DNA of 64,000 nt, from positions 69,962-133,961 of the forward strand of contig JBMYJR010000002.1 of the NCBI GenBank assembly GCA_049594615.1, given 5' to 3'. Each line of letters starts with the position of its first letter. Within the stretch, counting starts at the first letter, position 1. The stretch comes from CAXPZW01 sp049594615 (lineage in GTDB: Bacteria > Bacteroidota > Bacteroidia > Flavobacteriales_D > Sanyastnellaceae). The position numbers and the translations under genes were made by a program. This document shows positions 18,029 through 27,073 of the stretch, piece after piece. The notes under the pieces are model-generated. The model searched no databases. It worked only from the letters and a program-made list of their open reading frames with translations, and was not told where the DNA came from.

Positions 18029-18436
18029 ATGCAAAAGACCCACGTTGTCCTGGTCATTCTGTTTGCCGCCCTCGCCGGCATCCTGGTGTTCAACTTTGTG
18101 GACACCAGCTCCAACGAGCCCTTTGCCACCGCGTTTGAAATGCCCGGCACTACTTACAAAATCAAAGGCACGGTGGACAAAGCGAAAGGCATCCACTACG
18201 ACCCGGAGGTGGATGCCAACCTGTGCACCTTCTACGTGACCGATACCGAAGGGCAAACCGTCCAGGTCCACTACCGCAACAGCGAAGACCCACGCCCCCA
18301 AGGCTTGGAACAATCCGAAGAAATTGACCTTTATGGCAAAGTCGTAGATGGCCGCTTTGAAAGCAGCAAGGTCATGCTCAAATGCCCCTCGAAATACGAC
18401 GAGGATAAACACCAATTTGAAACCGCAGGCAAGTGA
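18029..18436 (+). CDS. ccmE: Heme chaperone CcmE, CXXXY type
   Basis: Periplasmic heme carrier anchored by one N-terminal helix (residues 5-22). The OB-fold body contains TYKIKGTVDKAKGIHYDP and TFYVTDTEGQTVQVHYR. At the heme site the usual HxxxY is replaced by C119-P-S-K-Y123 (KCPSKYDEDKHQ), which is the CXXXY variant described for archaea and some bacteria with modified System I. The ATG at 18029 gives 135 residues and the correct membrane anchor. The stop overlaps the ccmF start. No ccmH follows, as seen in other CXXXY systems. Confidence 0.93.
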   Translation: MQKTHVVLVILFAALAGILVFNFVDTSSNEPFATAFEMPGTTYKIKGTVDKAKGIHYDPEVDANLCTFYVTDTEGQTVQVHYRNSEDPRPQGLEQSEEIDLYGKVVDGRFESSKVMLKCPSKYDEDKHQFETAGK

Positions 18437-21201
18437 TCGAAGACATCGCCTACGTAGGAGAGCACCTGCTTCCCGGCCAAATCGGCACCGCGTTCATCCT
18501 CTTGGCCGTAGCCACTTCCTTGATGAGCGCCTTTGGCTACTTCCGCAGCGAAAAGCTGGGCGAAGAGTCCTGGTTAGGCTTTGGTCGCACCACCTTCCGC
18601 TTGCACACCGTGGCCATGCTCGGGGTGATTGGGATGTTGTTCTACATCATCATAGGTAAGCATTACGAGTACTACTACGTATCGGAGCACATGAACAACA
18701 CCATGCCGTGGCAGTTCATCCTCTCGTGCTTTTGGGAAGGGCAGGAGGGCAGCTTTTTGCTGTGGACCTTCTGGAACGTGGTGTTGGGCAATGTGCTCAT
18801 TCGCATTTCCGGCAAATGGGAAGGCCCCGTGGTGGGTACCTTTGCCGCGGTACAGGTGTTCTTGACCACCATGATGGTGGGCGTGTACTTTGGCGAATTT
18901 CAGTTTGGTCAGAACCCGTTTGCGCTCATCCGTGAGCTGCCGGCCAACATTTCCAGCCCCATGTTCTTGGATCCGGAGTACCTGTTCAACTTCGACAAGT
19001 TTGCCGACGGCAAGGGCCTGAATCCGCTGCTGCAGAACTACTGGAACACCATTCACCCGCCTACACTGTTCTTGGGCTTTGCGAGCACCCTTGTGCCGTT
19101 TGCCTACGCCATTGGCGGACTGGTGCGCAAAGATTTCAAAGGCTGGATGGCCCCCGCCATTCCGTGGAGCTTCTTTGTGATCATGATCCTGGGAACCGGC
19201 ATCCTGATGGGCGGTGCTTGGGCATACGAAGCGCTGGGCTTTGGCGGCTTCTGGGCGTGGGACCCGGTAGAGAACTCCTCGCTGGTGCCGTGGATCACCA
19301 TGGTGGGCGGTGCGCACTTGATGCTCATCAATAAGCGCAAGCAAACCAGTCTGTTTACCACCTTCATCTTGGTACTCAGCACGTTTTTGTTGGTGCTTTA
19401 CAGCACCTTCCTGACCCGCTCGGGGGTGTTGGGCGACAGCTCGGTGCACTCCTTTGTGGAGACCGGCATTCTCCCCCAGCTGTACTTCTACTACCTCTTC
19501 TTCATCTTCGCCGCGGTGTACTTGCTGTTGCAATCGCGCAAACACCGTTTGGGCTACTTCATCACCGGAGCACTCACCTTGCTGCTGGTGTTGATTTTTC
19601 GCGAGAAGCTGTCCATGAGCGTGACCACCTTCTTCTTGGTGGCCACCGCCGTTTGGGCGGTGGTGGCCTACATCAAGTTTGAACGCACCGAGGAAGAGGA
19701 AGACCTCTGGAGCCGGGAGTTCTGGATGTTTATTGGATCGCTCGTGCTGGTGATTTCGGCCGTGCACATTTCGCTGCGTAACTCGATTCCGGTGTGGAAC
19801 TTGGTGTTTGGGGAAATGGGTATCGACGCCCACTTTGCCGAGCCCGAAAACATTGCAGATGCGTATCACAAGGTGCAGATCCCGATTGCCATTCTGCTGT
19901 GCATCTTGATTGCCATCACGCACTACTTCCGCTACACCAAGACCGACATGCGCAAGTTCGTGCGCAACATGGTGTGGCCGTTTGCATTGGCTTTGCTGGG
20001 TTCAGCAGCGTTCATCCACTTTACTGACTTCAGCTACAACGCCAACCCATTGGTGGTGGTGTTGTTGGCCGCGAGCATTTTTGTGATTGCCGCCAGTGTG
20101 GACTACGCGGTGCGCATCCTCAAAGGCAAACTCAACTTCTCGGGTGCCAACATTGCGCACGTGGGTTTTGGAATGATCCTGTTGGGCGCGGTGGTCTCTA
20201 CCTCGCAACAGGAATTCATTTCTTCGAACGACATCGGCGACCTGTCGCAACTCTCAGACAACTTCTCCAACGCCGAAAACAAGGCCATGTACGAGGGCGA
20301 TACCTTGGGCATGCGCGATTACTTTGTGGTCTACAAAGACAAACGTTGGCAACCTGACAGCGTACACTTTGAAGTGGATGTGGAATACTACGACCGCGCC
20401 CCCCGAACCTACGAGCAAGGTGACTTGGTCTTCAAGAAAGGAGCCCTGTTCATTTGCGTGCAAGACCACACTCCAAGCGCCGAGTTTTTGGACGATATGG
20501 AGCCCTACTGGAGTGAAGTGCCCTTCCCCAACTCGCGCCAACTCAAAGTGGCCCAGCCTTGGGAAAACGGCAAGCCCGGTGCATACCTGTTCACCCTGCA
20601 CCCGAGCCTGATCCGCAACGACCGTATGGGATCCACCAGCCGCGAGCCCAGCATCAAGCACTACTTGGGCAAGGACATCTACACCTACCTGAACTACGTG
20701 GACACCGAAGACCCCGTCATCGACGAACGCGGGTACCACGAGGAGCGCAAGCACGTGCTCATGGTGGGCCAGAGCATTTCCATTTCGGGTCACATTGTGG
20801 AGGTGGACAGCGTCAACCTGATCACCGACGGCCGCCCGGAGATTCTCCAAAACGAGGACACCTACAACGTCTTCTTCACCGTCAGCCGCAAGGACCGTGC
20901 GCAGCCTTTCAACCTGCCGTTCATCAGCCTGCGTGGCCAGGTGATTGCCGAGGATTACTTCTTGGACGACTGGGGCTTCAAGTTCCGACTGGAGAACTTT
21001 GACCCACAGCGCCGCGAAGTGACCCTACAGGTGGCCGAACACGATTCGGTGGCCAAGGATTTCATTGTGATGACCGCTGTGGTATTTCCGCAGATCAACA
21101 TTCTGTGGATCGGGTGTTTGGTGATGGTGATCGGAACCGTCATTGCCATCCTTCACCGCATCCGCGAATTCCGCCGACGAAACACACGCGATGCGGGTTA
21201 A
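18433..21201 (+). CDS. ccmF: Cytochrome c heme lyase subunit CcmF
   Basis: Large polytopic membrane protein that transfers heme from CcmE to apocytochrome. The 922 residues start at a GTG that overlaps the ccmE stop. The N-terminal two thirds hold about 13 membrane segments, with the WWD-type loop GFGGFWAWDPVENSSLVPW near 265-283, the FWEGQEGSFLLW block near 95-106 and HPPTLFLGFA near 207. A long periplasmic domain (about 590-880) is followed by the last membrane helix. Antisense frames here (for example 18574-19923) are shadows. Confidence 0.94.
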   Translation: MIEDIAYVGEHLLPGQIGTAFILLAVATSLMSAFGYFRSEKLGEESWLGFGRTTFRLHTVAMLGVIGMLFYIIIGKHYEYYYVSEHMNNTMPWQFILSCFWEGQEGSFLLWTFWNVVLGNVLIRISGKWEGPVVGTFAAVQVFLTTMMVGVYFGEFQFGQNPFALIRELPANISSPMFLDPEYLFNFDKFADGKGLNPLLQNYWNTIHPPTLFLGFASTLVPFAYAIGGLVRKDFKGWMAPAIPWSFFVIMILGTGILMGGAWAYEALGFGGFWAWDPVENSSLVPWITMVGGAHLMLINKRKQTSLFTTFILVLSTFLLVLYSTFLTRSGVLGDSSVHSFVETGILPQLYFYYLFFIFAAVYLLLQSRKHRLGYFITGALTLLLVLIFREKLSMSVTTFFLVATAVWAVVAYIKFERTEEEEDLWSREFWMFIGSLVLVISAVHISLRNSIPVWNLVFGEMGIDAHFAEPENIADAYHKVQIPIAILLCILIAITHYFRYTKTDMRKFVRNMVWPFALALLGSAAFIHFTDFSYNANPLVVVLLAASIFVIAASVDYAVRILKGKLNFSGANIAHVGFGMILLGAVVSTSQQEFISSNDIGDLSQLSDNFSNAENKAMYEGDTLGMRDYFVVYKDKRWQPDSVHFEVDVEYYDRAPRTYEQGDLVFKKGALFICVQDHTPSAEFLDDMEPYWSEVPFPNSRQLKVAQPWENGKPGAYLFTLHPSLIRNDRMGSTSREPSIKHYLGKDIYTYLNYVDTEDPVIDERGYHEERKHVLMVGQSISISGHIVEVDSVNLITDGRPEILQNEDTYNVFFTVSRKDRAQPFNLPFISLRGQVIAEDYFLDDWGFKFRLENFDPQRREVTLQVAEHDSVAKDFIVMTAVVFPQINILWIGCLVMVIGTVIAILHRIREFRRRNTRDAG

Positions 21202-21955
21202 CCTGATCGGGACAGGCAACGTGGCCTGGCACATGGCCCACGCCTTTCAGCAGGCTGGGGTGGAGGTGGTGGCCGTCGCCGGACGTGCTTTAGAACCGTT
21301 ACATACCCTTGCAAGCAGCGTTCAAGCCCAACCGGTATCGTGGCCAGCAACCCTGCCCGAGGCCGACGTGAACATCCTTGCGGTAAGCGACCGTGCGGTA
21401 GCTCAAGTGGCCCAGCAACTGCCTGAGGACATCTTGGTGGTGCACACCTCAGGCAGTGTGCCTCTGCAGGACATGGGCCCCGGAAGACGCGGCGTGTTCT
21501 ACCCCTTGCAAACTTTCAGCAAAGCGGCTGCCGTGGACTTCATCGGTATTCCGCTGTGTGTGGAAGCGGCACAAGCACAAGACTTGGCCACGCTTGAAGC
21601 TTTGGGAGCTGCACTCGGCATGGATGTGCGCAGCATTTCATCGGCCCAACGCGCTACGCTGCATTTGGCGGCGGTGTTTGCCTGCAATTTTCCCAACGCC
21701 CTCTACGAAACGGCGAGCCGCATCCTGCAAATTGGCGGCATGGAGCTTGACCTGCTGTACCCCCTCATGCGAGAGACCACTGAAAAAGCAGTGTCCCAAG
21801 CGCCGTTGGACGCACAAACCGGCCCCGCCCGACGCGGCGACCACCCCGTGCTCGAGACCCACCTGCGTGCACTGCAAGACCACCCCGAACTTGCCACACT
21901 CTACCAACTACTCTCTGAATTGATTCGAAACCGCTACCATGGCCCAGAACTATAA
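21191..21955 (+). CDS. Rossmann-fold and DUF2520 domain protein
   Basis: Cytosolic NAD(P)-binding protein of 254 residues related to the pyrroline-5-carboxylate reductase and 6-phosphogluconate dehydrogenase superfamily. The nucleotide site is VNLIGTGNVAWHMA at the N-terminus; the DUF2520 helical domain starts near 130 with the FYPLQTFSK motif and continues with AACFxCNFPNALYETA-like sequence. Substrate unknown; in Bacteroidota the gene usually precedes the KdsC-like phosphatase as here. The ATG at 21191 lies inside the end of ccmF (11-base overlap); a start at 21143 would give an unlikely leader. Confidence 0.85.
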   Translation: MRVNLIGTGNVAWHMAHAFQQAGVEVVAVAGRALEPLHTLASSVQAQPVSWPATLPEADVNILAVSDRAVAQVAQQLPEDILVVHTSGSVPLQDMGPGRRGVFYPLQTFSKAAAVDFIGIPLCVEAAQAQDLATLEALGAALGMDVRSISSAQRATLHLAAVFACNFPNALYETASRILQIGGMELDLLYPLMRETTEKAVSQAPLDAQTGPARRGDHPVLETHLRALQDHPELATLYQLLSELIRNRYHGPEL

Positions 21956-22463
21956 AGAACTCCTGCGCGGCATCAAGGCCGTCTGCCTCGATTACGACGG
22001 GGTGTTCACCGATGCCATCATCTACCTGTTTTCCGACGGCGAGCTCGCCCGCACTGCCAATGTCAAGGACGGTTACGCGGTGCAGTATGCCAATAAAAAG
22101 GGCCTGCGCATGGCCATCATTACTGGCGGCACCCAAGAGGCGGTACGCAGCCGTTTTGAAGGCTTGGGCGTGCACGAGGTGTATCTGGGGTCCAAGAACA
22201 AGATGGATGTGCTCAATGCCTTTTGCGAAAAGCACAGTGTAGACCCAGAGCACATCCTGTACATGGGTGACGACATTCCAGATATCCCTGTGCTCAAGCA
22301 TGTGGGCTTGGCTACCTGTCCCGCTGACGCCGCGCCTGAGGTGAAGGCCGTATGCGCCTATGTGTCTCCCTATGGCGGTGGCAAAGGCTGCGTGCGCGAC
22401 ATTCTGGAGCAGGTGCTCAAGGCCAAGGGCCAATGGCTCGACGCCGAGTCTTACGAGTGGTAG
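21939..22463 (+). CDS. HAD family phosphatase, KdsC-like (KDO 8-phosphate phosphatase)
   Basis: Class C0 HAD hydrolase of 174 residues, probably removing phosphate from 3-deoxy-D-manno-octulosonate 8-phosphate in lipid A core synthesis. HAD motif I is CLDYDGVFTD with D18 and D20, motif II is IITGG, motif III includes K in LGSKNK, and motif IV is YMGDDIPDIPVL. No cap domain is present, as in KdsC tetramers. It overlaps the end of the DUF2520 gene by 17 bases. Exact substrate is inferred from family; kdsA/kdsB are not in the window. Confidence 0.85.
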   Translation: MAQNYKELLRGIKAVCLDYDGVFTDAIIYLFSDGELARTANVKDGYAVQYANKKGLRMAIITGGTQEAVRSRFEGLGVHEVYLGSKNKMDVLNAFCEKHSVDPEHILYMGDDIPDIPVLKHVGLATCPADAAPEVKAVCAYVSPYGGGKGCVRDILEQVLKAKGQWLDAESYEW

Positions 22464-22579
22464 GCGTGTAGGACCTTTCCACGGGCTTTTGCGCCATAAT
22501 CTGACATCCGCATCCGAAGCGGGTTTGCGCTACACCCTGAGCTTGTTTACGAGGTTTGGACCGGACTGATAGCTCTGGT

Positions 22580-24271
22580 ATGAAAACTCGAATTCGCGCT
22601 TTTTGGAAACGCGTTACCAACATTGGGGTGACCGACGCGCTCTCCAGCGGCGAAGCCAAGCGGGTGCGCTTGGTAAACCGTATTGGCATAGTGGTGGCCC
22701 TGTTTATGGTACCCTTTGTGTTCCAGTACTTGGACATGGGACTGCCGCTGGCCACCGCCACCTCGGTGTTCAGCATTGCGTGTATGTTGCTGAGTGTTTG
22801 GCTCAATTCGCGCGCGTACTACCTGAGCGCTCGGTATTTGATTTTGATTGGCGGGGGATTGGTCAACATTTTCGTCATCAGCTCTGTGATGGGTTTTGAG
22901 AACGGCGACCACACTGCCCTCACCATGGCGGTGCTGTTCACCTTCATGCTGTTTGACCTCAAGCAACGCCGCCATTTGGTGTTGGGGCTAATCGCAACCG
23001 TAGCTTGTTGGATCGGTTTGGAAGCAACAGGGTACGAGGCCTTTGGCAACTTTGACATCGACGCGGCCTTGCAACGGACCAACTACACCGTCACCTTCAC
23101 GCTCTCTCTGTTTTGTGTGATGCTGATGGCCTTCTATTTTCAGAACCTGTCCAATCGGCAGGTGGACGACATTGTTTTCCGTGCACAACAAGAGCTGAAG
23201 GCGGTCTTCAACAATGCCTACGATGCCATATTCTTGGTACATCCCAGAACCCTTGACATCGAAGAATGCAACGAGCGGTCCTTGGAGATGTTTACCATAG
23301 ATGAAAAGGAGCACATCTTGGGTACCAACGTCAACCTTTTGCTCGAAAAGCCTTTCACGCGGCAAGAGTTGGCAGAGGTCAAACGCCGTCCGGCATCCGG
23401 CCACAAATGGAGCGTGGAGCGCAAGCTCAAAAGTCCGGGAACCGACCCCTTTTGGGGCAACATCGCATTCACCAATGTGCGCTTTGGGGAGCGAGACTCC
23501 CTGCTGGTGCGGATTTCGGACATTACCGAAAAGAAACTCGCTGAGGTCCAAATGCGTCAAGCGCGCGACAAGGCAGAGGCTGCCAATCAAGCCAAGGACA
23601 ACTTCCTGGCCAACATGTCCCACGAGTTGCGCACGCCGTTGAACGGCATTTTGGGCATGACGCAACTTATCCAGATGACTTCCACCGACGCGGCCTTGCA
23701 AGAGTATGCCCAGCTACTTTGGGAATCTGGAGGCCGTCTGCTCAACGTGTTCAACACCATGCTGGACCTCTCCAAGCTGGAAACCACCGACCGTCTCGTC
23801 GATCTCGAGCCCACCAACGTGGCCCCACTCTTGCGTACAACCACCCAGCTGTTTGCAGCAGAGGCGGAAGCCAAAGGACTGGCCTTCGAGCTCGACTTGC
23901 CCGAGGGAGAGGTGATCACCCTTCTGGAGAAGGACTTCTTTGAAAAGTCCATGGCGCAAGTACTTTCCAACGCGCTCAAATTCACAGAGTCTGGCCAGAT
24001 CAAACTTTCTGTTGCCCAAGACGAGGAGGAGGAGGCTGTGTCGATTACAGTCAGTGACACTGGCATTGGCATGAGCCAAGAGTTCTTGGACAACCATCTG
24101 TTTACCAAGTTTAAACAGGAAAGTGGCGGCTACACGCGCAAGTATGAAGGCGCGGGCTTGGGCTTGGCACTGACCAAACGCATGACCGAACTCATGCAGG
24201 GTGAAATCGAAGTGAAAAGCCAGAAAGAAATAGGCACCGCCGTGATCTTGCGCTTCAAAAACGGGGGGTAG
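22580..24271 (+). CDS. Membrane sensor histidine kinase with PAS domain
   Basis: Two-component sensor of 563 residues. About six membrane segments fill residues 35-195, followed by a PAS domain (about 200-320, AVFNNAYDAIFLVHPRTLDIEECN) and a short coiled coil. The HisKA dimerisation helix carries H348 in NMSHELRTPLNG; the ATPase domain has the N-box VLSNALKFT, G1 DTGIGMS and G2 GAGLGLAL. There is no receiver domain and no regulator directly downstream; the nearest is the NarL-type regulator at 27074. ATG 22580 is chosen over 22556 because the leader of the latter is unlike protein. Confidence 0.9.
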   Translation: MKTRIRAFWKRVTNIGVTDALSSGEAKRVRLVNRIGIVVALFMVPFVFQYLDMGLPLATATSVFSIACMLLSVWLNSRAYYLSARYLILIGGGLVNIFVISSVMGFENGDHTALTMAVLFTFMLFDLKQRRHLVLGLIATVACWIGLEATGYEAFGNFDIDAALQRTNYTVTFTLSLFCVMLMAFYFQNLSNRQVDDIVFRAQQELKAVFNNAYDAIFLVHPRTLDIEECNERSLEMFTIDEKEHILGTNVNLLLEKPFTRQELAEVKRRPASGHKWSVERKLKSPGTDPFWGNIAFTNVRFGERDSLLVRISDITEKKLAEVQMRQARDKAEAANQAKDNFLANMSHELRTPLNGILGMTQLIQMTSTDAALQEYAQLLWESGGRLLNVFNTMLDLSKLETTDRLVDLEPTNVAPLLRTTTQLFAAEAEAKGLAFELDLPEGEVITLLEKDFFEKSMAQVLSNALKFTESGQIKLSVAQDEEEEAVSITVSDTGIGMSQEFLDNHLFTKFKQESGGYTRKYEGAGLGLALTKRMTELMQGEIEVKSQKEIGTAVILRFKNGG

Positions 24272-24326
24272 GCAACTGCACAATCCCCATTTGTAGGGAC
24301 TCAGTACGTGGGGCAGTTGGATGATA

Positions 24327-24346
24327 TTTGGTTAGTTTCAACCAAA
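24327..24346. other. Short hairpin upstream of 24376 frame
   Basis: TTTGGTT AGTTTC AACCAAA, a perfect 7-bp stem in the space between the two sensor kinase genes. No U-run follows, so it is not a convincing terminator; it may be an operator or be without meaning. Confidence 0.3.
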
Positions 24347-24375
24347 CCAAACTGCATTTAACGTAAGCCACACCT

Positions 24376-24734
24376 ATGGCTATCAATTGCTACACTACCA
24401 GCCCTACCCAAGCATTTTCGGTAGACCCGAGCCTCACCAATAACGCAGCTGTCTTGCCCGTCACGGTCAACCCACCTTCGGACCACCCCCCCTATGAGGT
24501 CGATTCCCACGGCGAAGTTTCCGATGACGGGCGCGCTGTGGAGTGCCAAATCACCCTCAAGGCTTCCCTTTCTTCAGCGCCCAACGGCCAGCTGGATATT
24601 CAAGTCAAAGACTACCTGCAGGACGCTGCAGGCACCCTGCGCTTTGCCGTGCGCTTGATGTGTACCTCACGGACGGTACCGCCTGCGAAAAGAAGACGGA
24701 AAGACAAGTGCTCAACGGCAACTACAAAAAGTAA
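24376..24734 (+). pseudogene. Small hypothetical gene with apparent frameshift
   Basis: From 24376 a frame runs with sensible acidic composition (MAINCYTTSPTQAFSV at the start, QITLKASLSSAPNGQLDIQVKDYLQD in the middle) up to about 24655, where it turns into a basic, Arg/Lys/Pro-rich stretch overlapping the next gene. In the neighbouring frame the text continues as VYLTDGTACEKK and ends at a TAA at 24734, ten bases before the downstream kinase gene. The two halves read better joined, so I mark one gene of about 118 residues with a one-base frameshift near 24650-24660, either a real lesion or a sequencing error. No family recognised and no signal peptide. Confidence 0.4.
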
Positions 24735-24743
24735 TTACTACCC

Positions 24744-26783
24744 ATGGCTCGCCTCGCTTCCCTGATCTTCACAGCATGCGTTTTTCTGACATCCGTCCAA
24801 GGGCAGTCCCAATCGGCAGCGGCAGTTTGGGAGGCTGGGCAACGGGCCATATCCAACTTGGCGGGTGCCGACAGCCTCACGGTGGTGCGCACCGGTCAAG
24901 ACATCCCAGGCGGCTCCGAGGCTTACGGGCAGCTGCTCTGGGCGCACTACCTCCATGAATACGGTCATCCCGACCAGGCACTTGCTGTATGCAATGCTAT
25001 GGATGTGGAATCACTCGATATGGATGAGGCGTTTTGGCATGCATACACCAGCTTGAACTATTTGGTGCACAACACCAAGTATGCGCAGGCACATGCAACC
25101 GGGGTGCGTATGATGCACCTTGCTGAGGATATGGCTTGTCCAGCATGTCTGGCAGCCGCTCAATTGGAATGGGGTGTGCAGTTGCAAGAAGATTACAACG
25201 GCTTTTCGGCTTACGAAATGGGACTGAAAGGCAAGCGCGCTGCGGCAGCGCTTGAATCCCCTTTTTACATGCACCTTTTATTGGCGCGCAGCATCACCTT
25301 GATCCAAGACCGCGATACCGTTCAAACCGCAGACCTGCTGTTGCGCCCCGCTTTGGACTATCTGCAGGCAGAAGATCTAAAAGCATTGGCAGCGAGGGTG
25401 ATGTTGAATTTAGCGCAAAATGAAGGGGTACATTACAATACCCAGTCGGCGTTTGAACTGATTGAACAAGCACGCGACCTGTACGTCCAACTTGACAATC
25501 AGGGGGCACTCTGCGACTTGGGACACATGTATGGGGTCCTTCTGTTCTACGAAGGCAATCCGCTCAAAACGCAAGCGGCCATCGACAGTTTGGATGCTGC
25601 CTTTGCTTGTATGGATACAAACGTCAATCCGGGGCTCGCATGCCAAAATCGCATTTGTCGCGCTCAGCTCGAGTACTATTCCTCTGATGAAGGGGGACTA
25701 GAAAGCGTTCCTTTCTTTGAAGAAGCCCTTGTCTTCGCGGAAATGGCGCGAGATGACAACAGTTACATTTCGGGCACGGACTTCTTGATTTACATCTGGG
25801 CCGATAGCGATGACCCCGACCGTGCTCCCCGCTGCGAAGCATTGTTCAAACGCATGAGTGTGGTCTTGGCAAACATTCAAGCTGAACACTACAACGTACG
25901 CGCAGCAATGCTCAACCGCGCCGACTACGAAGTGCTCAACCTCCAAAAAGAACTCGAGCAATCCGAGCGTGAAAAAGCTGAATCCCAAGCCAATACCTTG
26001 TGGGTGGCAGCTGTGGGATTGGCTATTGTCTTGGGCTTGGGCATGATCGGGTGGTTGCAATACCGCAAACGCCAAGCTGAACGCCTAGAGGCGGCCCATG
26101 CCATGCGCGAACAGTCCGAACTCAAGTCCCAACGCGAGGTAGAAGAACTCGTGGCCCGTCACCGGTACGATAACCTGCTCGCAGGCATTCAAGGAGAGGA
26201 GCAGGAGCGCGAACGCATTGCGCAAGAATTGCACGACAACATCGGGGGATCGCTCGGCATCATCGCCGCCCAGTTTGAGTCTGAAGGTCCCATGGAAAGT
26301 GCAGAACGCCAGCAAATTGGCACACAACTTCGAGGCATATATGAGGACTTACGGAGCCTCTCGCATACCCTCAATTTGCCGGACACCCAGCACAATACGC
26401 TTGTGGAGTTGACCCAGATCTTGTTGGACAACTTACGCCGCGCAGGCAAGCTGGAAACCAAGCTCACCGTGTTTCCGATAGACCGTCCGCTCAACCTTCC
26501 AGCGCAGGTGGAAATTCAGGTGTACCGCGTGTTGCAAGAACTGTCCAACAACGCGCTCAAACACGCCGACGCCCAAAACATCGAGGTCAACATCACCCGC
26601 ACTGCGGATTCACTTTCGGTCATTTTTGAGGACGACGGCAAGGGTTTCGATTCAACTGCAGCAGCAGAAGGCATAGGCCTGACGAACATCTCCAACCGTT
26701 TGGAAGCGTTGCAAGCCACCTTGAGCATTGACGCCGTGCCAGGCCGCGGTGCCATCTTCTCATTTGAATTGCCGCTGAGCTAA
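24744..26783 (+). CDS. Sensor histidine kinase, HisKA_3/NarX type, with periplasmic helical-repeat domain
   Basis: Sensor of 679 residues. A signal peptide (1-20, ending VQG) is followed by a periplasmic domain of about 390 residues built of helical, TPR-like pairs (for example YAQAHATGVRMMHLAEDM and ALFAEMARDD-like segments). One membrane helix lies near 413-433 (LWVAAVGLAIVLGLGMIGWL), then a coiled coil. The HisKA_3 helix has ERIAQELHDNIGG with H497, and the ATPase domain has ELSNNALKHA, DDGKGFD and GIGLTNISNRL. This class partners with NarL/LuxR regulators, and one lies convergent at 27074. Confidence 0.9.
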   Translation: MARLASLIFTACVFLTSVQGQSQSAAAVWEAGQRAISNLAGADSLTVVRTGQDIPGGSEAYGQLLWAHYLHEYGHPDQALAVCNAMDVESLDMDEAFWHAYTSLNYLVHNTKYAQAHATGVRMMHLAEDMACPACLAAAQLEWGVQLQEDYNGFSAYEMGLKGKRAAAALESPFYMHLLLARSITLIQDRDTVQTADLLLRPALDYLQAEDLKALAARVMLNLAQNEGVHYNTQSAFELIEQARDLYVQLDNQGALCDLGHMYGVLLFYEGNPLKTQAAIDSLDAAFACMDTNVNPGLACQNRICRAQLEYYSSDEGGLESVPFFEEALVFAEMARDDNSYISGTDFLIYIWADSDDPDRAPRCEALFKRMSVVLANIQAEHYNVRAAMLNRADYEVLNLQKELEQSEREKAESQANTLWVAAVGLAIVLGLGMIGWLQYRKRQAERLEAAHAMREQSELKSQREVEELVARHRYDNLLAGIQGEEQERERIAQELHDNIGGSLGIIAAQFESEGPMESAERQQIGTQLRGIYEDLRSLSHTLNLPDTQHNTLVELTQILLDNLRRAGKLETKLTVFPIDRPLNLPAQVEIQVYRVLQELSNNALKHADAQNIEVNITRTADSLSVIFEDDGKGFDSTAAAEGIGLTNISNRLEALQATLSIDAVPGRGAIFSFELPLS

Positions 26784-26801
26784 GCGGGGGGGTAAGTTGT
26801 T

Positions 26802-26831
26802 CCTATAGGCACACGCGTGTGCGCTTATAGG
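26802..26831. repeat. Palindrome with GTGTGCGC core after the kinase gene
   Basis: CCTATA ... GGCACACGCGTGTGCC-like core ... TATAGG: a 14-base perfect centre (26809-26822, GCACACGCGTGTGC plus flanks) bracketed by outer arms CCTATA/TATAGG. It contains GTGTGCGCTTATAG (26817-26830), related to 11770 and 45023. No U-run. Confidence 0.5.
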
Positions 26832-26862
26832 TGTGCGAATCCACCAAAATTCAGGGCAAACA

Positions 26863-26886
26863 AAAACCGCCCCGTTGGGCGGTTTT
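26863..26886. terminator. Bidirectional terminator between converging genes
   Basis: AAAACCGCCC CGTT GGGCGGTTTT: a 10-bp stem with A-run on the left and T-run on the right, so it can end transcription of the kinase gene and of the minus-strand regulator. Confidence 0.88.
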
Positions 26887-27073
26887 GATAGGAGCAATGC
26901 TTTGTTGAAAGGGTTGTTTCAGGATAAGTGTCGTCGTCGAGATCCTTGCATTGTCCCAAGGGGTTTAGTTTATCAGTCTACGGGTCAAAGATGCGATGGT
27001 GTCACCACTTGGAGAATCACCATTATTGGTGAATCTTCCATTTGTTGGAACATAGGGCCGGATTGTTATCAAA

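Larger units (their letters stand above)
26784..27073. other. Intergenic space between converging kinase and regulator genes
   Basis: Holds an imperfect palindrome (26802-26831), a strong bidirectional terminator (26863-26886), and about 185 bases in which I see no frame, RNA gene or repeat. Confidence 0.6.

Noticed and set aside
18574..19923. Long antisense frame in ccmF
   Set aside because: Histidine/glutamine-rich text typical of the reverse of membrane-protein codons; no similarity to any family.
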